A DNA stretch of 64,000 bases from Trichomonas vaginalis G3 (lineage: Eukaryota; Parabasalia; Trichomonadida; Trichomonadidae). Positions 29,920-40,495 of the stretch are shown here, piece by piece. The stretch's first letter is position 1. Each line of letters begins with the position of its first letter. The notes under the pieces are model-generated. The model was not told where the DNA came from. It did no database searches and saw nothing but the letters and a program-made list of their open reading frames with translations. Location: assembly GCF_026262505.1 (NCBI RefSeq), contig NC_067204.1, positions 9,457,797 to 9,521,796 of the forward strand. The letters run 5' to 3'. Both the position numbers and the translations under genes were made by a program.

Positions 29920-30776
29920 ATGTATAGACAAATACCTTTATCTGTTGCATTCAGTAGTGAAAACCCTGACGTCAAAATAAAGGGGAACAGAGTAACGTTT
30001 AAGTTTCCAACAGACTGGATTGTGAACATAAATGAAGAGAAGTACATTGGCATAACAAATATGTATATAACACGTGCTTTCAGAAAGGTTGACTTTATAC
30101 TTCAAGTCGAGATAGAAAATGACGAACAGTCTTTAAGCGCCCAAAACATTCACATATACAAATACTTTAAAGACGATACAACATTGCAACAATGTATGAT
30201 TTCATTTAATGAAATGTTCGAGAAAAAGTTTAACATTGAAGTACAAACTTTACAGCCTTTACGTGAGTTTCTTGCACAACTGAAAGAAGAAGGTAGTCAG
30301 CCACAACTTATAGACTTTCATTATGAATTTAATGAAAATGAAGATGGAACTCATGACTGTCAGTTTGTTATATATTCACCATTCAATGAAGTAGCTAAAA
30401 AGAAAGAAAATCCATTACGTATAAGATTTCAAATCTCTGAACCAAGTGATGATTTCAAAAATGTTTTCAATTATGATGCAATGCTTCCGAGGAAAAATGA
30501 TTTTTCCGAAATTAGATTTCCAGGTATTTGGAGATAGAAAACAAGCAATATTATATTCAAACCTAAGTAAAGGAGTTGAAAATGAGTTCATTGGTCATAC
30601 AAAAATTCACCATTACCAAATCCTAAATATTACAAACTAACTGGTTTCAATCGTGAGTTTTGGATAGACATGTACTCAACTCATGACCATAAAGCACCAG
30701 TGTTCTTGCCTCCAGATAGAAAAGATTGTTTATACATTGAAGCTCAACTCTTAAACTCTACCATAGCAATATTATA
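29920..30776 (+). pseudogene. Polinton candidate minor capsid protein (copy A)
   Basis: Counterpart of the 285-codon frame at 59080-59937 in B. It is beta-rich from the start ('IPLSVAFSSENPDVKIKGNRV', 'RIRFQISEP'), which would suit a jelly-roll penton or minor capsid protein, but no diagnostic motif was seen. This copy has about one break. Confidence 0.45.
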
Positions 30777-30817
30777 AAATCTGAGCTAGTTTTATTTTTC
30801 TGAAAATTTTTATTTGA

Positions 30818-31394
30818 GTGAAAGGCATGGAAGGTGAAGACGTTTGGGAAACACTTGTTGCAGACAATGACTATGAAATTAATACAGAATATCCACACAA
30901 TATTAGGAAAAAATCTACAGGAAAAATTGTGAGTGAACATATAACAAAGAAAGGTTATGTCAAGTTATCTCTCAATGGTTCTGAAAAAGCAAAGCATAGA
31001 CTAATAGCAGAACAATGGATTCCAAACCCAGATAACTTGCCTCAGATAGACCATCAAAACCAGATAAAAACCGACAACAGAGTTGAAAATTTGAGATGGG
31101 TAAATAATAGAACAAATGCTCAAAATAGGAAAAGTTATGCAGGAAATGACTTTACATACGTAGATGAAATATCTGAAGATGCTATTGAGGTTAAAAGATA
31201 TGGAAAGCATGAGTTCGAAGATTTATTCTATGACCCTGAACAAGAACTCTTCTATTTCTTCAATGAGGTATAGAGAGATGAATATCTTAGAAGATAAGAA
31301 TACTAGTCAGTTATATATAATGGCTATAGATATTATGAATAGACGAACAAGAATATATTATAGTAAATTCCGAAGAGAATACAAAAATATATGA
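30818..31394 (+). pseudogene. HNH endonuclease with NUMOD4-like start, present only in Polinton A
   Basis: The sequence shows a NUMOD4-like N-terminus (GEDVWETLVADNDYEINTEY), then an HNH_3-type nuclease core: HRLIAEQWIPNP, then LPQIDHQNQIKTDNRVENLRW. Family knowledge makes this a homing-type endonuclease that cuts double-stranded DNA. A C-terminal domain (YGKHEFEDLFYDPEQ) matches the TIR protein at 26365. The gene sits between the minor capsid and PolB genes. Polinton B has no such gene at the same place (59938-60018), so it is a separate mobile insertion. About one break. Confidence 0.7.
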
Positions 31395-34300
31395 CCTCAT
31401 TATTTTTATCACGAATGACCTCATTGCTGACAAAAATAAATGACCTCAGAACTTCAACTTACGAATAAAGCTTGTTTTAGTCGTTATTGAGAAGTTAAAC
31501 TTTTCAGCAAAGCAAGGACTAGAAGACTTACATAAGTCAAATCCAATCTCTTGACCGTCATAAAGTGCTTTGTAAAGTTTCATTAAACTGAACTCAGAGT
31601 CTTTGTCATATGTTCCAACAGGTATGTGAATGTTCTTATCTTCATTGTAATAGCATTGTATAGCTTCAGGAAACATTTCATTTGCTGTTAAAGCAAGGAC
31701 GTCTTGTTTGACACCTTTGCAACGTGCATGGAATGCAACTTCATTTAAATCGTTAGTGAGTAAGTCTATGTAGGTCTTCTTTCCACAAAATATTGACTTG
31801 TATGCTAAACTTTGTTTTCCAGGTGTTATTTCTGCGAAGTCAGAATGAAATTGACCAAGGTTCTTTCCTATAAGTTCGCGACCGTATCTCTTCTTAAACT
31901 CTGCTGCGAGCTTTGGTATGTCTTCATTGAAAATATGCATGCTATCACAGTCCTGGTAAAATATTTGAAGGCCCATATCCTCAGCAGTGCAAAATACTTC
32001 ATTCATGATACGTTTCGACATAGACAGAATGTTAACACCAAGTGGACAGAAGTTAAAGTGTCTGCAAATGCTTTTCGTTAGCTTGAAAATAGTTTTATCT
32101 GAACCATCCAAACCTTCGAACTTCACTATATGGTTGTAGTTTCTGATGGCATATCTTATAGCATCTTTGTCATTTACTATGGTTATTTTTGACTCAATAG
32201 GAGATAGAATAGTTTTGCCATAAATACTGTTCAAAATTAATTTAATATTTTCTTGCAAAGGATTTCCTTCTTTCTTATACTTTAACCTTAACTCAAACAA
32301 CTTCTTTACTTCATCTCTTATTCTAATATCTCTGTTTCCATCGTAATAGTATCCTTGCAACACTTCACATTTGACACCTTGATATTTTATGAGGTCTTGT
32401 AATGTTATATGGTCAACATACATTAAACAGCAAGTGTTTGAACTTCTTGGAACGTTAAGTTCTGGATTTAGTTCAGGGTCACAAAATAAAGGAAAGTGTC
32501 TATGTATGCCAATCTCTTTATCTTAATGAGAACAAAGAAGCCAGACATAAACTTTTCACCAATGGGTTCCTTTTGGTCGTCATCGAATAAATGTCTCATG
32601 AGATACTCTGTGCTTAACATTTCTTTCTTCATAACCTTTGGAATACCTTCTAAAGTATAAAGTCTTGCTATAGCTGATGGATATAATGAAACAGCGTCGA
32701 AATCAGCAATGAGTTTCTCTTTACTCTTTTGTTTAATGTTATCTGACAACATACATCTTCCACCTTGAATGCATCTCGAAATAAATTCTCGTGGTTTATT
32801 TGAGAGGTCATAAAGATTTCCATTCTGGAAGTATACTCTGTTCTCAAACAATTTGTTAGCAATAGAACAAATACTAACGTAGTCATAAACGTTTAAATCA
32901 AACTCTTTCAATAAGTCATTTCTGAACTTTACAAAACCTTCTCTTAAAATTCTTACGTCCTGTTTGCAATAGAATGTACTATACTTTTCTAAGTCGAAGT
33001 GGTTCTCATCTATTCTGCAACCTTTGATGGAATCTATGTTTTTCATGAATGTATCCGCATCCTGGATAAACTTACACGCTTCAGAAATGACACCAGTTTT
33101 GTTATCATTCATGAGCAAAGTACTGCTGTAGTAGTTATATGGAAATACTTCTTTCGGTCCTGTTTGTAAGTTAAACATAGCAGGAAATAGTTTAAGCTTC
33201 TTATTTATAACACTGTAAGAGTCTTTTATAATAATTGCCCGTCCGTTATATAAGCCAGTTATTTGCATTGTTCGTGAACCTTTAATGATGGGAGTTCCTT
33301 TCACTTCTGTCATGTGTCTTAAGATGAAGTTTATGTCATAACTGAGGTTATGGAAATATATTAAACTCTTGTCAGGAAGTCGCTCCAAAAATTCTGTTGC
33401 ACAGTTCTGACCCCAAATGCTTTCACTCACTGAACCATCTTCACTGTCATAACATATGTTAAAAGCTTCATGAAAGCCATCGGTACTGCACTCAAAGTCA
33501 GCAAAGAAAACGTGCTCAGGAATGAACTTACATTTAGCTTTATTTACTTCTTTTGACTCTGCTTTCTCCTTCAGTTGTACACAATACTTTGGAGCATATG
33601 ACAAGTCTTTAAATGGTGCAAGGTTCTGTTTATATAAGTCAGTCGTATATGTGAAAAGTTCTCCATAAGAAATAGGTTCGAAATATTTGCACTCCCACAA
33701 TGTTTTCATAACATCCATAACGGTGTTGTTCTATCATAACGAACTACATATTTATCTTCTCTCTTTGTATAAATCTTCATTTGTTTCTCAATGTTCATTC
33801 CACCACACTCCTTCAAGATTTCTTTGTAATTTCTGATGAAATATGTTGTCATTGGTAATCTTTCATTTAGCATGTAGTGGTCTTCAACAAGAAGTAAGTC
33901 AATAGTTCTAACAGTTTCACATTCTTTTGGTATATATCTCTTTATTTCATTATGTCTTGAGTCATTGAAATAACCAATGGTAACATTAAATGCTATACCT
34001 GTTGCGTCAGAAATTTCTTGTACTTTACTTTGTGGAAAATCTCTAACTCTAATAACTTCTCTCATGTGGTCAATAGTTTCTTCATTTACTCCAGCCTGAA
34101 TGCAAGCATAAACGAAACAATTGTCCTCTGTCATAAGTGTTGCAGTTCTTTTGTTCAGTTCATTGAAGATTTGGTAGCGTTCAAGATTTATAGGTAATGT
34201 GCAAAGATACTTCCAGAACTGACCGCTTCTCTTCTTATAAAACTTCTTTTCACCATTATCTTTCCAAAAGCTTTCTATAAGTGCTGGGTTTCCTGTTTGC

Positions 34301-34914
34301 TTAAGAGCTTCCAAAATGGCTTTCTGGTCATTTGTCAGTGTGCTTTCATCTCTATATGGTCTCTTTTTTGGTTTGTCTTTCTTTACATCTGACATCGTTA
34401 AGCCTTCATATTCTGTTAAATCATACATCTTTATTTCGGTAAGATTCTTTATGTTTGTCAAGAAGAAGTCATAGTGCATTTCAACAATACCTGCAGCATT
34501 TGCTTCTATCTCTGATATAAAGTTCTCCTTCAAGAGCTGATGTAGTAATGTTCCAATATTATTGAGGTTTAACGTAGAATATTCATACTTTCCACCAAGT
34601 TTATAACATACCATCCATCTCTGTTGTGAGTTTATTTTAATTTTCTCTAAGAGTCTCATGAAAACCTTACCGAAATGTTTGTGTAAGTAGTCTCTGTTTG
34701 GTTCATCTAAAGCTTCGATGTTAAAGTCAATGAGTCTATTGCCTGACTTCACATTTCTCTTCCTATTCTCTTCATCTTTCTTTAACCATCTCTCACCTTC
34801 TTTTGGTTTGTCGTCAATGGAACGAATGACATCATTAGCTTTGCGAACTTGTTCTATAGCACTTTTAAACATCTCTCTTCTCTGTTGTTTCAGTGTGTCG
34901 TCTCTTCTTCTTGT

Positions 34915-35125
34915 TTCACCAACGTTTGCATTTGTTATGTCATACATTTCTCTTCTTACTTCATGAGGTACAGCTCTTCTTGTTTCACCAACGTTTGAGT
35001 TCGTAAGTTCAAACATCTCTTGACGAACGTCATGAGAAAGAGCTTTACGAGTATGACCAACGTTTGCATTTGTTATGTCAAACATTTCTCTTCTTACTTC
35101 ATGTGGTACTGAACGTCTATGATAT
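34915..35125 (-). repeat. Repeated module in the N-terminus of PolB (copy A)
   Basis: A unit of about 69 bp coding HEVRREMFDITNANVGETRR is present three times in tandem plus a partial fourth (QQRREMFKS). In Polinton B the same place (63480-63560) has one full unit. The copies differ slightly, so the array may expand and contract. Confidence 0.7.
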
Positions 35126-35164
35126 AAGTCAATAGCAACGTCATTTAAAGGAAATGCTCTTGCA

Positions 35165-35195
35165 TGGACTTCGTCCTCGCCGCGTTGCGGCTTTA
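35165..35195. repeat. GC-rich double hairpin (site 2)
   Basis: GGACTTCGTCC then GCCGCGTTGCGGC, inside the PolB N-terminal coding region (encoding KPQRGEDEVHA); shared with Polinton B (63605). Confidence 0.6.
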
Positions 35196-35449
35196 TGAAC
35201 TCATGAATTCTATCATAAGTTATTTCACCATTGTAGTCTTTAATGAAGTCAGCGAGTGCTTTTTTGTTTGTCGCGTAATGAATTGCAACATCTATGTTAG
35301 CTTCTGTAAGAAGTTGTTTTATTTCCGAGTGTTCTAACTTAGACAACTTCCGATACATCTTTAGTAGGAAATAAAAAAATATTTTTTGAAAAAATTAGAT
35401 TAGATTTTTTTTAAGTTATTTTTCAAAATAATTTAATATTTTTATTTTA

Positions 35450-35923
35450 ATGAAACACATGCAAGATTGCAAGTTCTTTTCATACAATGCTCTCGCTAAT
35501 GCCATCAAGAATGAGTTCAATGGTGCTTCAAATGTTAATTTTATCTTTAACAAGAAGTTTGTGAAAGAATCTAAGTTCGGTCAGTATGTCAGACCATTAG
35601 CTATCGTCATTGACCGCAAACGTTATACTTCACAAGAGTTAGCAGTAGTTTTGAAACAAAAGAGTTTCTTCGTGAATGTCAAAGATACACACTATACTGT
35701 CATAAAGAACTCTAACATTGACTCCTTCAGTATTGCTATGAATCTTTCCGAACAGAAAGAATATAAGAAAGGTGAAACAAATGTGAAATATTATCCTTCA
35801 TCTCTGAAAACAATAACGAACAAAAATGTTATACAAAAGTTCTTACCAAAGGTTGAAGAAGCTTCTATTGACATTGACGAAGGAAGTGAAATGATTGAAG
35901 AAATTGACTCTGACGTCATTTAA
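35450..35923 (+). CDS. Polinton conserved protein of unknown function
   Basis: The protein has 157 residues. It is divergent from PolB with a shared 91-bp AT-rich gap that may hold a two-way promoter. It starts MKHMQDCKFFSYNALANAIKNEF, is mixed alpha/beta, and ends in an acidic tail (IDIDEGSEMIEEIDSDVI). I do not recognise it. The same gene starts at 63890 in Polinton B and runs off the window. The frame is intact here. Confidence 0.55.
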   Translation: MKHMQDCKFFSYNALANAIKNEFNGASNVNFIFNKKFVKESKFGQYVRPLAIVIDRKRYTSQELAVVLKQKSFFVNVKDTHYTVIKNSNIDSFSIAMNLSEQKEYKKGETNVKYYPSSLKTITNKNVIQKFLPKVEEASIDIDEGSEMIEEIDSDVI

Positions 35924-35941
35924 GCAAAAATATATTTTTGG

Positions 35942-36157
35942 TTAGTCTTCATATCGATATTTTACAACAATTCCCCAATGTATAAACTTTTCATACGCTT
36001 TTTCATAAGCTTTATATACCTTCAGAAATTTTGCATAATCTTTAGAAGCATTTAGATATTGTTTAAATGCTTTGTATGTCTTCAGAAATTTTGCATAATC
36101 TTTTACATGTTGTTCGTTCTCTTCTTCTGTCATGAGTTCCGAATATTCTAAATTCAT
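35942..36157 (-). CDS. Polinton small protein with KDYAKFLK repeats
   Basis: The protein has 71 residues. The motif KDYAKFLK-x-YKA appears twice (about residues 19-32 and 39-52), followed by a related YEKAYEK, all helical. Function unknown. Confidence 0.45.
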   Translation of the reverse strand: MNLEYSELMTEEENEQHVKDYAKFLKTYKAFKQYLNASKDYAKFLKVYKAYEKAYEKFIHWGIVVKYRYED

Positions 36158-36212
36158 GTTCTTTCATATGAGATAAAATTTTATAAAAAAATAAAATTAG
36201 CTTAGATTTTTT

Positions 36213-37040
36213 TTATTCGTCCTCTTTGAAGTTATCAAAATATTCTGTTATTTTTTCCTTCAGTAATGTTAAGTCTTCTTTGAATGTAAGTATTGTACAA
36301 CCTTTGATGTCATAGTGTGTTTGAGGAAGTGTGTCTTGAACTATTTCCTTTATTTGCTCATTCGGTGTCATTGAAATCGGTAAGTTTTCACGATAGAACC
36401 AGTTTCTGTCAGATTTATATATCTTAGCTAAGTCATAAAAGCTCTTGTTGTTTCTTCTCACTAAATGCAACATAACCATATCTCTGTCTTCTTCTTTCTC
36501 CAACTCTTCAGTATATATCATATACTTATAACTCTTTTCCTTTCCTTTTGGTACTGAACGCGGTATTCTTTTCTGTATGCTTTTGTCTTTGGATTCAATG
36601 ACTTCATCTTTTGCTTGAAGTTTCTTTTCCATCTCTTCACGTTCTGCTTTATATAGTTCATCTAATATCATGAAAATATAACAAGCATAACGAGGTGAAG
36701 CCCACATTGCTACAGCATTTACTAAAAGTCTATGAACATAATAACCTTTCAAACCAGGAGCCAAATTCTTGCGATTTTCATACGGAATCTCTTCCCCCGG
36801 TTTTCCGAGGGAAGCAATCATATGAGGAAATTCTTCTAAAAGTTCTTTTGTCTGTTGGTTTTCAAACCAATGATATGCTTGCTTTGTAGAACGAAGAGCA
36901 TTCATTATACTTTGCATTTGGTACATGTCATCTTTGACTGAATGAATGAGACGAAGTTGTGTATTATATTGTATGTATTCGTATTCTTCATTAATGGCTT
37001 CATGAACGATAGCAGTTGTTGTGTTCTCTGATGTTGACAT
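36213..37040 (-). CDS. KilA-N domain protein with DUF3627-like C-terminus
   Basis: The protein has 275 residues. The middle (about 85-130, GLKGYYVHRLLVNAVAMWASPRY...FMILDEL) matches the C-terminal half of KilA-N domains of large DNA viruses and phages, which bind DNA. A coiled coil (about 130-160) and a C-terminal region with 'VMLHLVRRNNKSFYDLAKIY' like DUF3627/T5orf172-associated domains of poxvirus-type proteins follow. The frame is intact. The start and upstream leader are shared with the next KilA-N gene, which suggests common control. Confidence 0.65.
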   Translation of the reverse strand: MSTSENTTTAIVHEAINEEYEYIQYNTQLRLIHSVKDDMYQMQSIMNALRSTKQAYHWFENQQTKELLEEFPHMIASLGKPGEEIPYENRKNLAPGLKGYYVHRLLVNAVAMWASPRYACYIFMILDELYKAEREEMEKKLQAKDEVIESKDKSIQKRIPRSVPKGKEKSYKYMIYTEELEKEEDRDMVMLHLVRRNNKSFYDLAKIYKSDRNWFYRENLPISMTPNEQIKEIVQDTLPQTHYDIKGCTILTFKEDLTLLKEKITEYFDNFKEDE

Positions 37041-37105
37041 TTCTGTTTCTTACATACAAGATAAAAAATTCGAAAAAATAAAAACTAACTTTATTTTTCT
37101 GTGTT
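37041..37105 (-). promoter_or_regulatory. Shared Polinton gene leader/promoter block (copy 1)
   Basis: Directly upstream of the KilA-N gene, the plus strand reads TTCTGTTTCTTACATACAAG, an AT-rich spacer, then AAAAACTAACTTTATTTTT. The same arrangement is found at 37906 and 43600. Confidence 0.5.
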
Positions 37106-37239
37106 AAAGAAATGTTAAAAATTCATGATTTTCGAGAGTTTTAGACCATGTTATAAAAGAGGTTAGAAAACGTGTTAGATCTAACATTCTAACATAAACA
37201 TTATTTTTTGGTCATTTATGACAAAAATAAATGGTTTAT

Positions 37240-37905
37240 TTACTCACAATATTTTTGTACAAAACGACCCCAAACTTTTAACTTCTTTTCTGCAGCTTCT
37301 AATGCTATCTTAGCGAGTTCATATTCTCTAAATTCTCTCTTTAAATCTTCTTGTTCCCATTGGTCTAGTTCGTATGGAGAATCTCTATAACCATAACATA
37401 TCTCACGTTCATGTTCTAATTGTTTTTCGCACATTTTTCTAACTTCTTGTTCGAACAAAGGTTTAGCATTCTCTACTGTATCTTCAAGTTCTTCTTCATC
37501 TAATTTCTCATGAACTTTCTTGTCTATGGAGTCCATAATATCTTTGACATAAAATGCATATTTTACAGAGCACCATTCAGCAACAAAATGAACGAGGTCA
37601 GGATGTATGTAAATACCTTTGAATTCATTTATAACACCCTTAGTAAGCTCATAAAATGCTTGTTTTGAGGTCAAGCCACTTTTGGCTTGACCGTATTCTT
37701 TCAACCAAAACTCAAGAATTTCCTGCATTTTAGCACTATTGAGAAATCTGTTTAAATGGTTTAACTTTCCTGCTTCTCTTGCCATCTTTGTTGCATTAAT
37801 GTAACCATCCTTGTCTCTACGTAAGACTTCAATACCGTTATAAGTGCCTTTTGTGAATGTTTCGCCATTAGATTTGTTAGTGAATGTTTTTGCTTCGACT
37901 GACAT
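37240..37905 (-). CDS. KilA-N domain protein
   Basis: The protein has 221 residues from ATG 37905. It has the classic KilA-N core: YNGIEVLRRDKDGYINATKMA (about 20-40), then 'LNRFLNSAKMQEILEF', then 'FKGIYIHPDLVHFVAEWCSVKYAF' (about 95-118). The domain binds DNA in large viruses and phages. The C-terminal half is a charged helix with a potential coiled coil. The frame is intact. Two neighbouring KilA-N genes suggest duplicated regulators of the element. Confidence 0.75.
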   Translation of the reverse strand: MSVEAKTFTNKSNGETFTKGTYNGIEVLRRDKDGYINATKMAREAGKLNHLNRFLNSAKMQEILEFWLKEYGQAKSGLTSKQAFYELTKGVINEFKGIYIHPDLVHFVAEWCSVKYAFYVKDIMDSIDKKVHEKLDEEELEDTVENAKPLFEQEVRKMCEKQLEHEREICYGYRDSPYELDQWEQEDLKREFREYELAKIALEAAEKKLKVWGRFVQKYCE

Positions 37906-37970
37906 TTCTGTTCTTACATACAAAATAAAAAAATAAATAAAAATAAAACTAACTTTATTTTTCTAACTAA
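37906..37970 (-). promoter_or_regulatory. Shared Polinton gene leader/promoter block (copy 2)
   Basis: Upstream of the second KilA-N gene the plus strand reads TTCTGTTCTTACATACAAAA, spacer, then TAAAACTAACTTTATTTTT. It is nearly identical to the block at 43600, although the proteins are unrelated. Confidence 0.55.
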
Positions 37971-37985
37971 TGAAATTCATTATAT

Positions 37986-38036
37986 TTAGGGTAGAAGGTT
38001 AGATCTAACCCGATATCTACCCTCATTTCTACCCTC
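37986..38036 (+). repeat. Polinton intergenic element (copy 2)
   Basis: GGGTAGAAGGTTAGATCTAA then CCCGATATCTACCC and CATTTCTACCCT. It contains the palindrome GGTTAGATCTAACC and the outer pair GGGTAGA/TCTACCC. It is followed by five tandem CATGAATTTT units (38037-38085). Confidence 0.7.
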
Positions 38037-38152
38037 ATGAATTTTCATGAATTTTCATGAATTTTCATGAATTTTCATGAATTTTATATATTAATGTTTT
38101 CGTTAAGCCACTTTGTGCCGTCAGTCAGTCAGTAAAATTTACACCAAAAATA

Positions 38153-39455
38153 TAGGGTGTCCAAAGGTGTGTTTAGCACAAACCTGAATACTGCGAATAG
38201 AAATAAACAAGTTACATATATATAAAGTTTATTTAAATATAATCACCATTGGATTCAATCACGCGTTCGCAGCGATCGATCCAGGCTTGAAAGACACGCT
38301 TTAAATCATCATGAGAAAATTGCTCAAATTGCTCTCTTACAAAATTTTCAAGATCATCTGGACTCGCGAATTCGCGTCCTTCAGCTCTCTTTTTTAGCGT
38401 GCCGAATAAATAAAAGTCAGAGGGTGCAATATCAGGTGAATAAATTGGGTTTGGAACAACTTTGACATTGTTTTCCACCAAGTAATTCATTACCTTATGA
38501 CTTTTGTGAACTCTTGAATTATCAAAATGAATTGCAAACTTTTGTTTTTGTTGTTTGGATTTCTCAAACTCATCAGAATTGATAATTTGAGTAAGAACAT
38601 TGTCAATTAGATACTGAGCATTCATCGTATTAGGTTTTTGAAGAATATCAATTGTGATGATGCCATTCACGCCCCAAAAAACCGACAACATCATCATTGG
38701 TGTGTCAATTTTTTTCTTCGGGAATGTTTGCGGATTTTCATCCTTCGGGATCCACATGATTTTGGCTTCTGTTGCATATTGAAACCAAGACTCGTCCCCT
38801 GTTACTAAAAAGCGAAACTTCTTGGATTGATACGCACGCAATATAGAGAGGAGCTCTTTCGAAGATTGGACTCTAGATTTTTTTTGAACTGAATTAAGGT
38901 TGTGCGGAACCCAACGTGTATACGCTAGTTTGTAGTTCAAATAATTGTGCAGATAATAACTGACTGTTGTACGTGGTATCTGTGTCATCTCCTCTATCCT
39001 TCTGAGTGATGCTCTTGGGTCTTCATCTAGCGCTTGAAGAATTGCTTTGATTTTTCTTTGATCCGGCGATTTTTTGTCAATTTTATGATGGTCGCCTTTT
39101 TGTTCATGAAGTGATACATCCTAACATGATACGTTACAGTGGAATAGCTAGGAGCATCCATACCGAAGCATTTTACCAATGTCTCGTAGATTTTTTTACA
39201 GTCTTTGCATTTTTTTGCAAGAGCGAGGATGTTTTCTTTATGATTCATTAAAAAAATGAAAAAAATCCCGCCCAAATTTCCCGCGAAACCGCCTCTTGTC
39301 TCAAAATTCATTTTATATCCCGGCATGGCGCCAAAATACAACATACTCATCATATACATATATTCATATTTTTTATTATATATTTATAATCAGCATATAT
39401 CTCCTTTAATAGTCTCATATAGAGCGCTGTGCTAAACGCACCTTTGGACACCCTA
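38153..39455 (-). mobile_element. Tvmar1-like mariner inserted in Polinton A
   Basis: The inverted ends start TAGGGTGTCCAAAGGTG and read on to TTTAGCACA with one mismatch in about 27 bp. TA duplications lie at 38151-38152 and 39456-39457. The element is 1303 bp. An uninterrupted relative of the insertion site is present in the same Polinton (inverted, near 43730-43760). Confidence 0.85.
38233..39359 (-). pseudogene. Mariner transposase (Tc1/mariner, D,D34D)
   Basis: Two frames cover the gene: 39027-39359 (DNA-binding N-terminus with a helix-turn-helix) and 38233-38988 (catalytic part). The catalytic part has VTGDESWF, HFDNSRVHKS and SPDIAPSDFYLFGTLK. Exactly 34 residues separate the second and third Asp, so it is the mariner D,D34D type. 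The correct reading continues upstream of 38988 through a stretch coding QRKIKAILQALDEDPRAS, so a single frameshift near 39075-39080 appears to separate the two parts. Confidence 0.85.
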
Positions 39456-39462
39456 TATATTT

Positions 39463-39512
39463 AGGGTAGAAGGTTAGATCTAACCCGATATCTACCCTCA
39501 TTTCTACCCTCA
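39463..39512 (+). repeat. Polinton intergenic element (copy 3)
   Basis: Same element as at 37986, immediately beyond the right end of the mariner. The mariner sits between two copies. Confidence 0.7.
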
Positions 39513-40495
39513 TTATTTATAAACGTTTCACATGATATACGTTATGAATTCGTGAAATTCTGAATAATTTTGTAGCTTCTATTTCTTCAGTTAATATATC
39601 AAAAGTTTTAACAATGCCGAAGGTTTCTTTATACTTCTTCTTGACATCAGATAAAAGGAAATCATCGGCTGTGGGATAGTTTTTATTCAGAAATTCTAAC
39701 ATGTTCATTTTATTTTCTACCGGCTTCTCTGCTGCTTTCTTTAAGTCTGCGTAATCGTTTCTCATTCTTTCTATCTCTTTTACTGAATAGTTATATTTCC
39801 TAATTGCTGCTTTACATTTCGAACACTGAGGATTCATTTTTGCGTTATATTCTGAAACCTTACCTGCTAAAATAACTAAAGCGTCAATGGTTTTCTTTAA
39901 CTCAAAAGCTGCTGGTTTTATCTGTTCATGCCATACTTTACCTCTTCTGTCTTTATCTCTTATCTAGTCATGTGATTTTATCCCAAGCATATGGGGATTC
40001 TAAATTTTTGTCCCTATCGTTATCCCAATTGAATTTTTTTTGGAATTTAAAAATTTTTTTCTCCATGTAAACTTAAATTTTAATTTTTACCACTAAAATG
40101 CAATATTTCAACAAATTAATGAGTAATAATATTTTAATTTATAATAAATATTATAAATCTCCTCAATTTAATGTAATCATTGTATTAATTTTTGTTGAAA
40201 ATATAAAATCTTCAAGTAAATGATGTGAATTTAATATTTTTAGAATGTTGTTTAATTGTACTATATTATGCATGTAAAATTTTGTTACAATACATTTTAT
40301 ATGGGATCCCCATTGCCCAATTGAGAGAAAACTGAGAGGTGGGATTGGGCTAGCCCAATTCAAAATATCCCGGGTGGAAATAAAAAAATTAACAATTCAA
40401 CATAAAAAAGCATCTTAAATAATAATGATAAAAAGAAATTTTGTATGAATTTCAATCAAATTTGTTTTTATTCAACTTAAGAAATCACTTCATTA

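Larger units (their letters stand above)
31446..35358 (-). pseudogene. Protein-primed family B DNA polymerase (copy A)
   Basis: The span has room for about 1300 codons. It should replicate the element from a protein primer. Motifs in order: exonuclease I FADFEC (near 33500), exonuclease III YCKQDVRIL, polymerase motif A DFDAVSLYPS (near 32690), motif B NSIYGKT, and motif C YQDCDS (near 31950). The N-terminal third has a region 'DNCFVYACIQAG...LLLVEDHYML' that resembles an OTU-like cysteine protease fold. It also has, near the start, three to four copies of a module of about 23 residues (VPHEVRREMFDITNANVG). Polinton B has only one. About two breaks. Confidence 0.85.
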
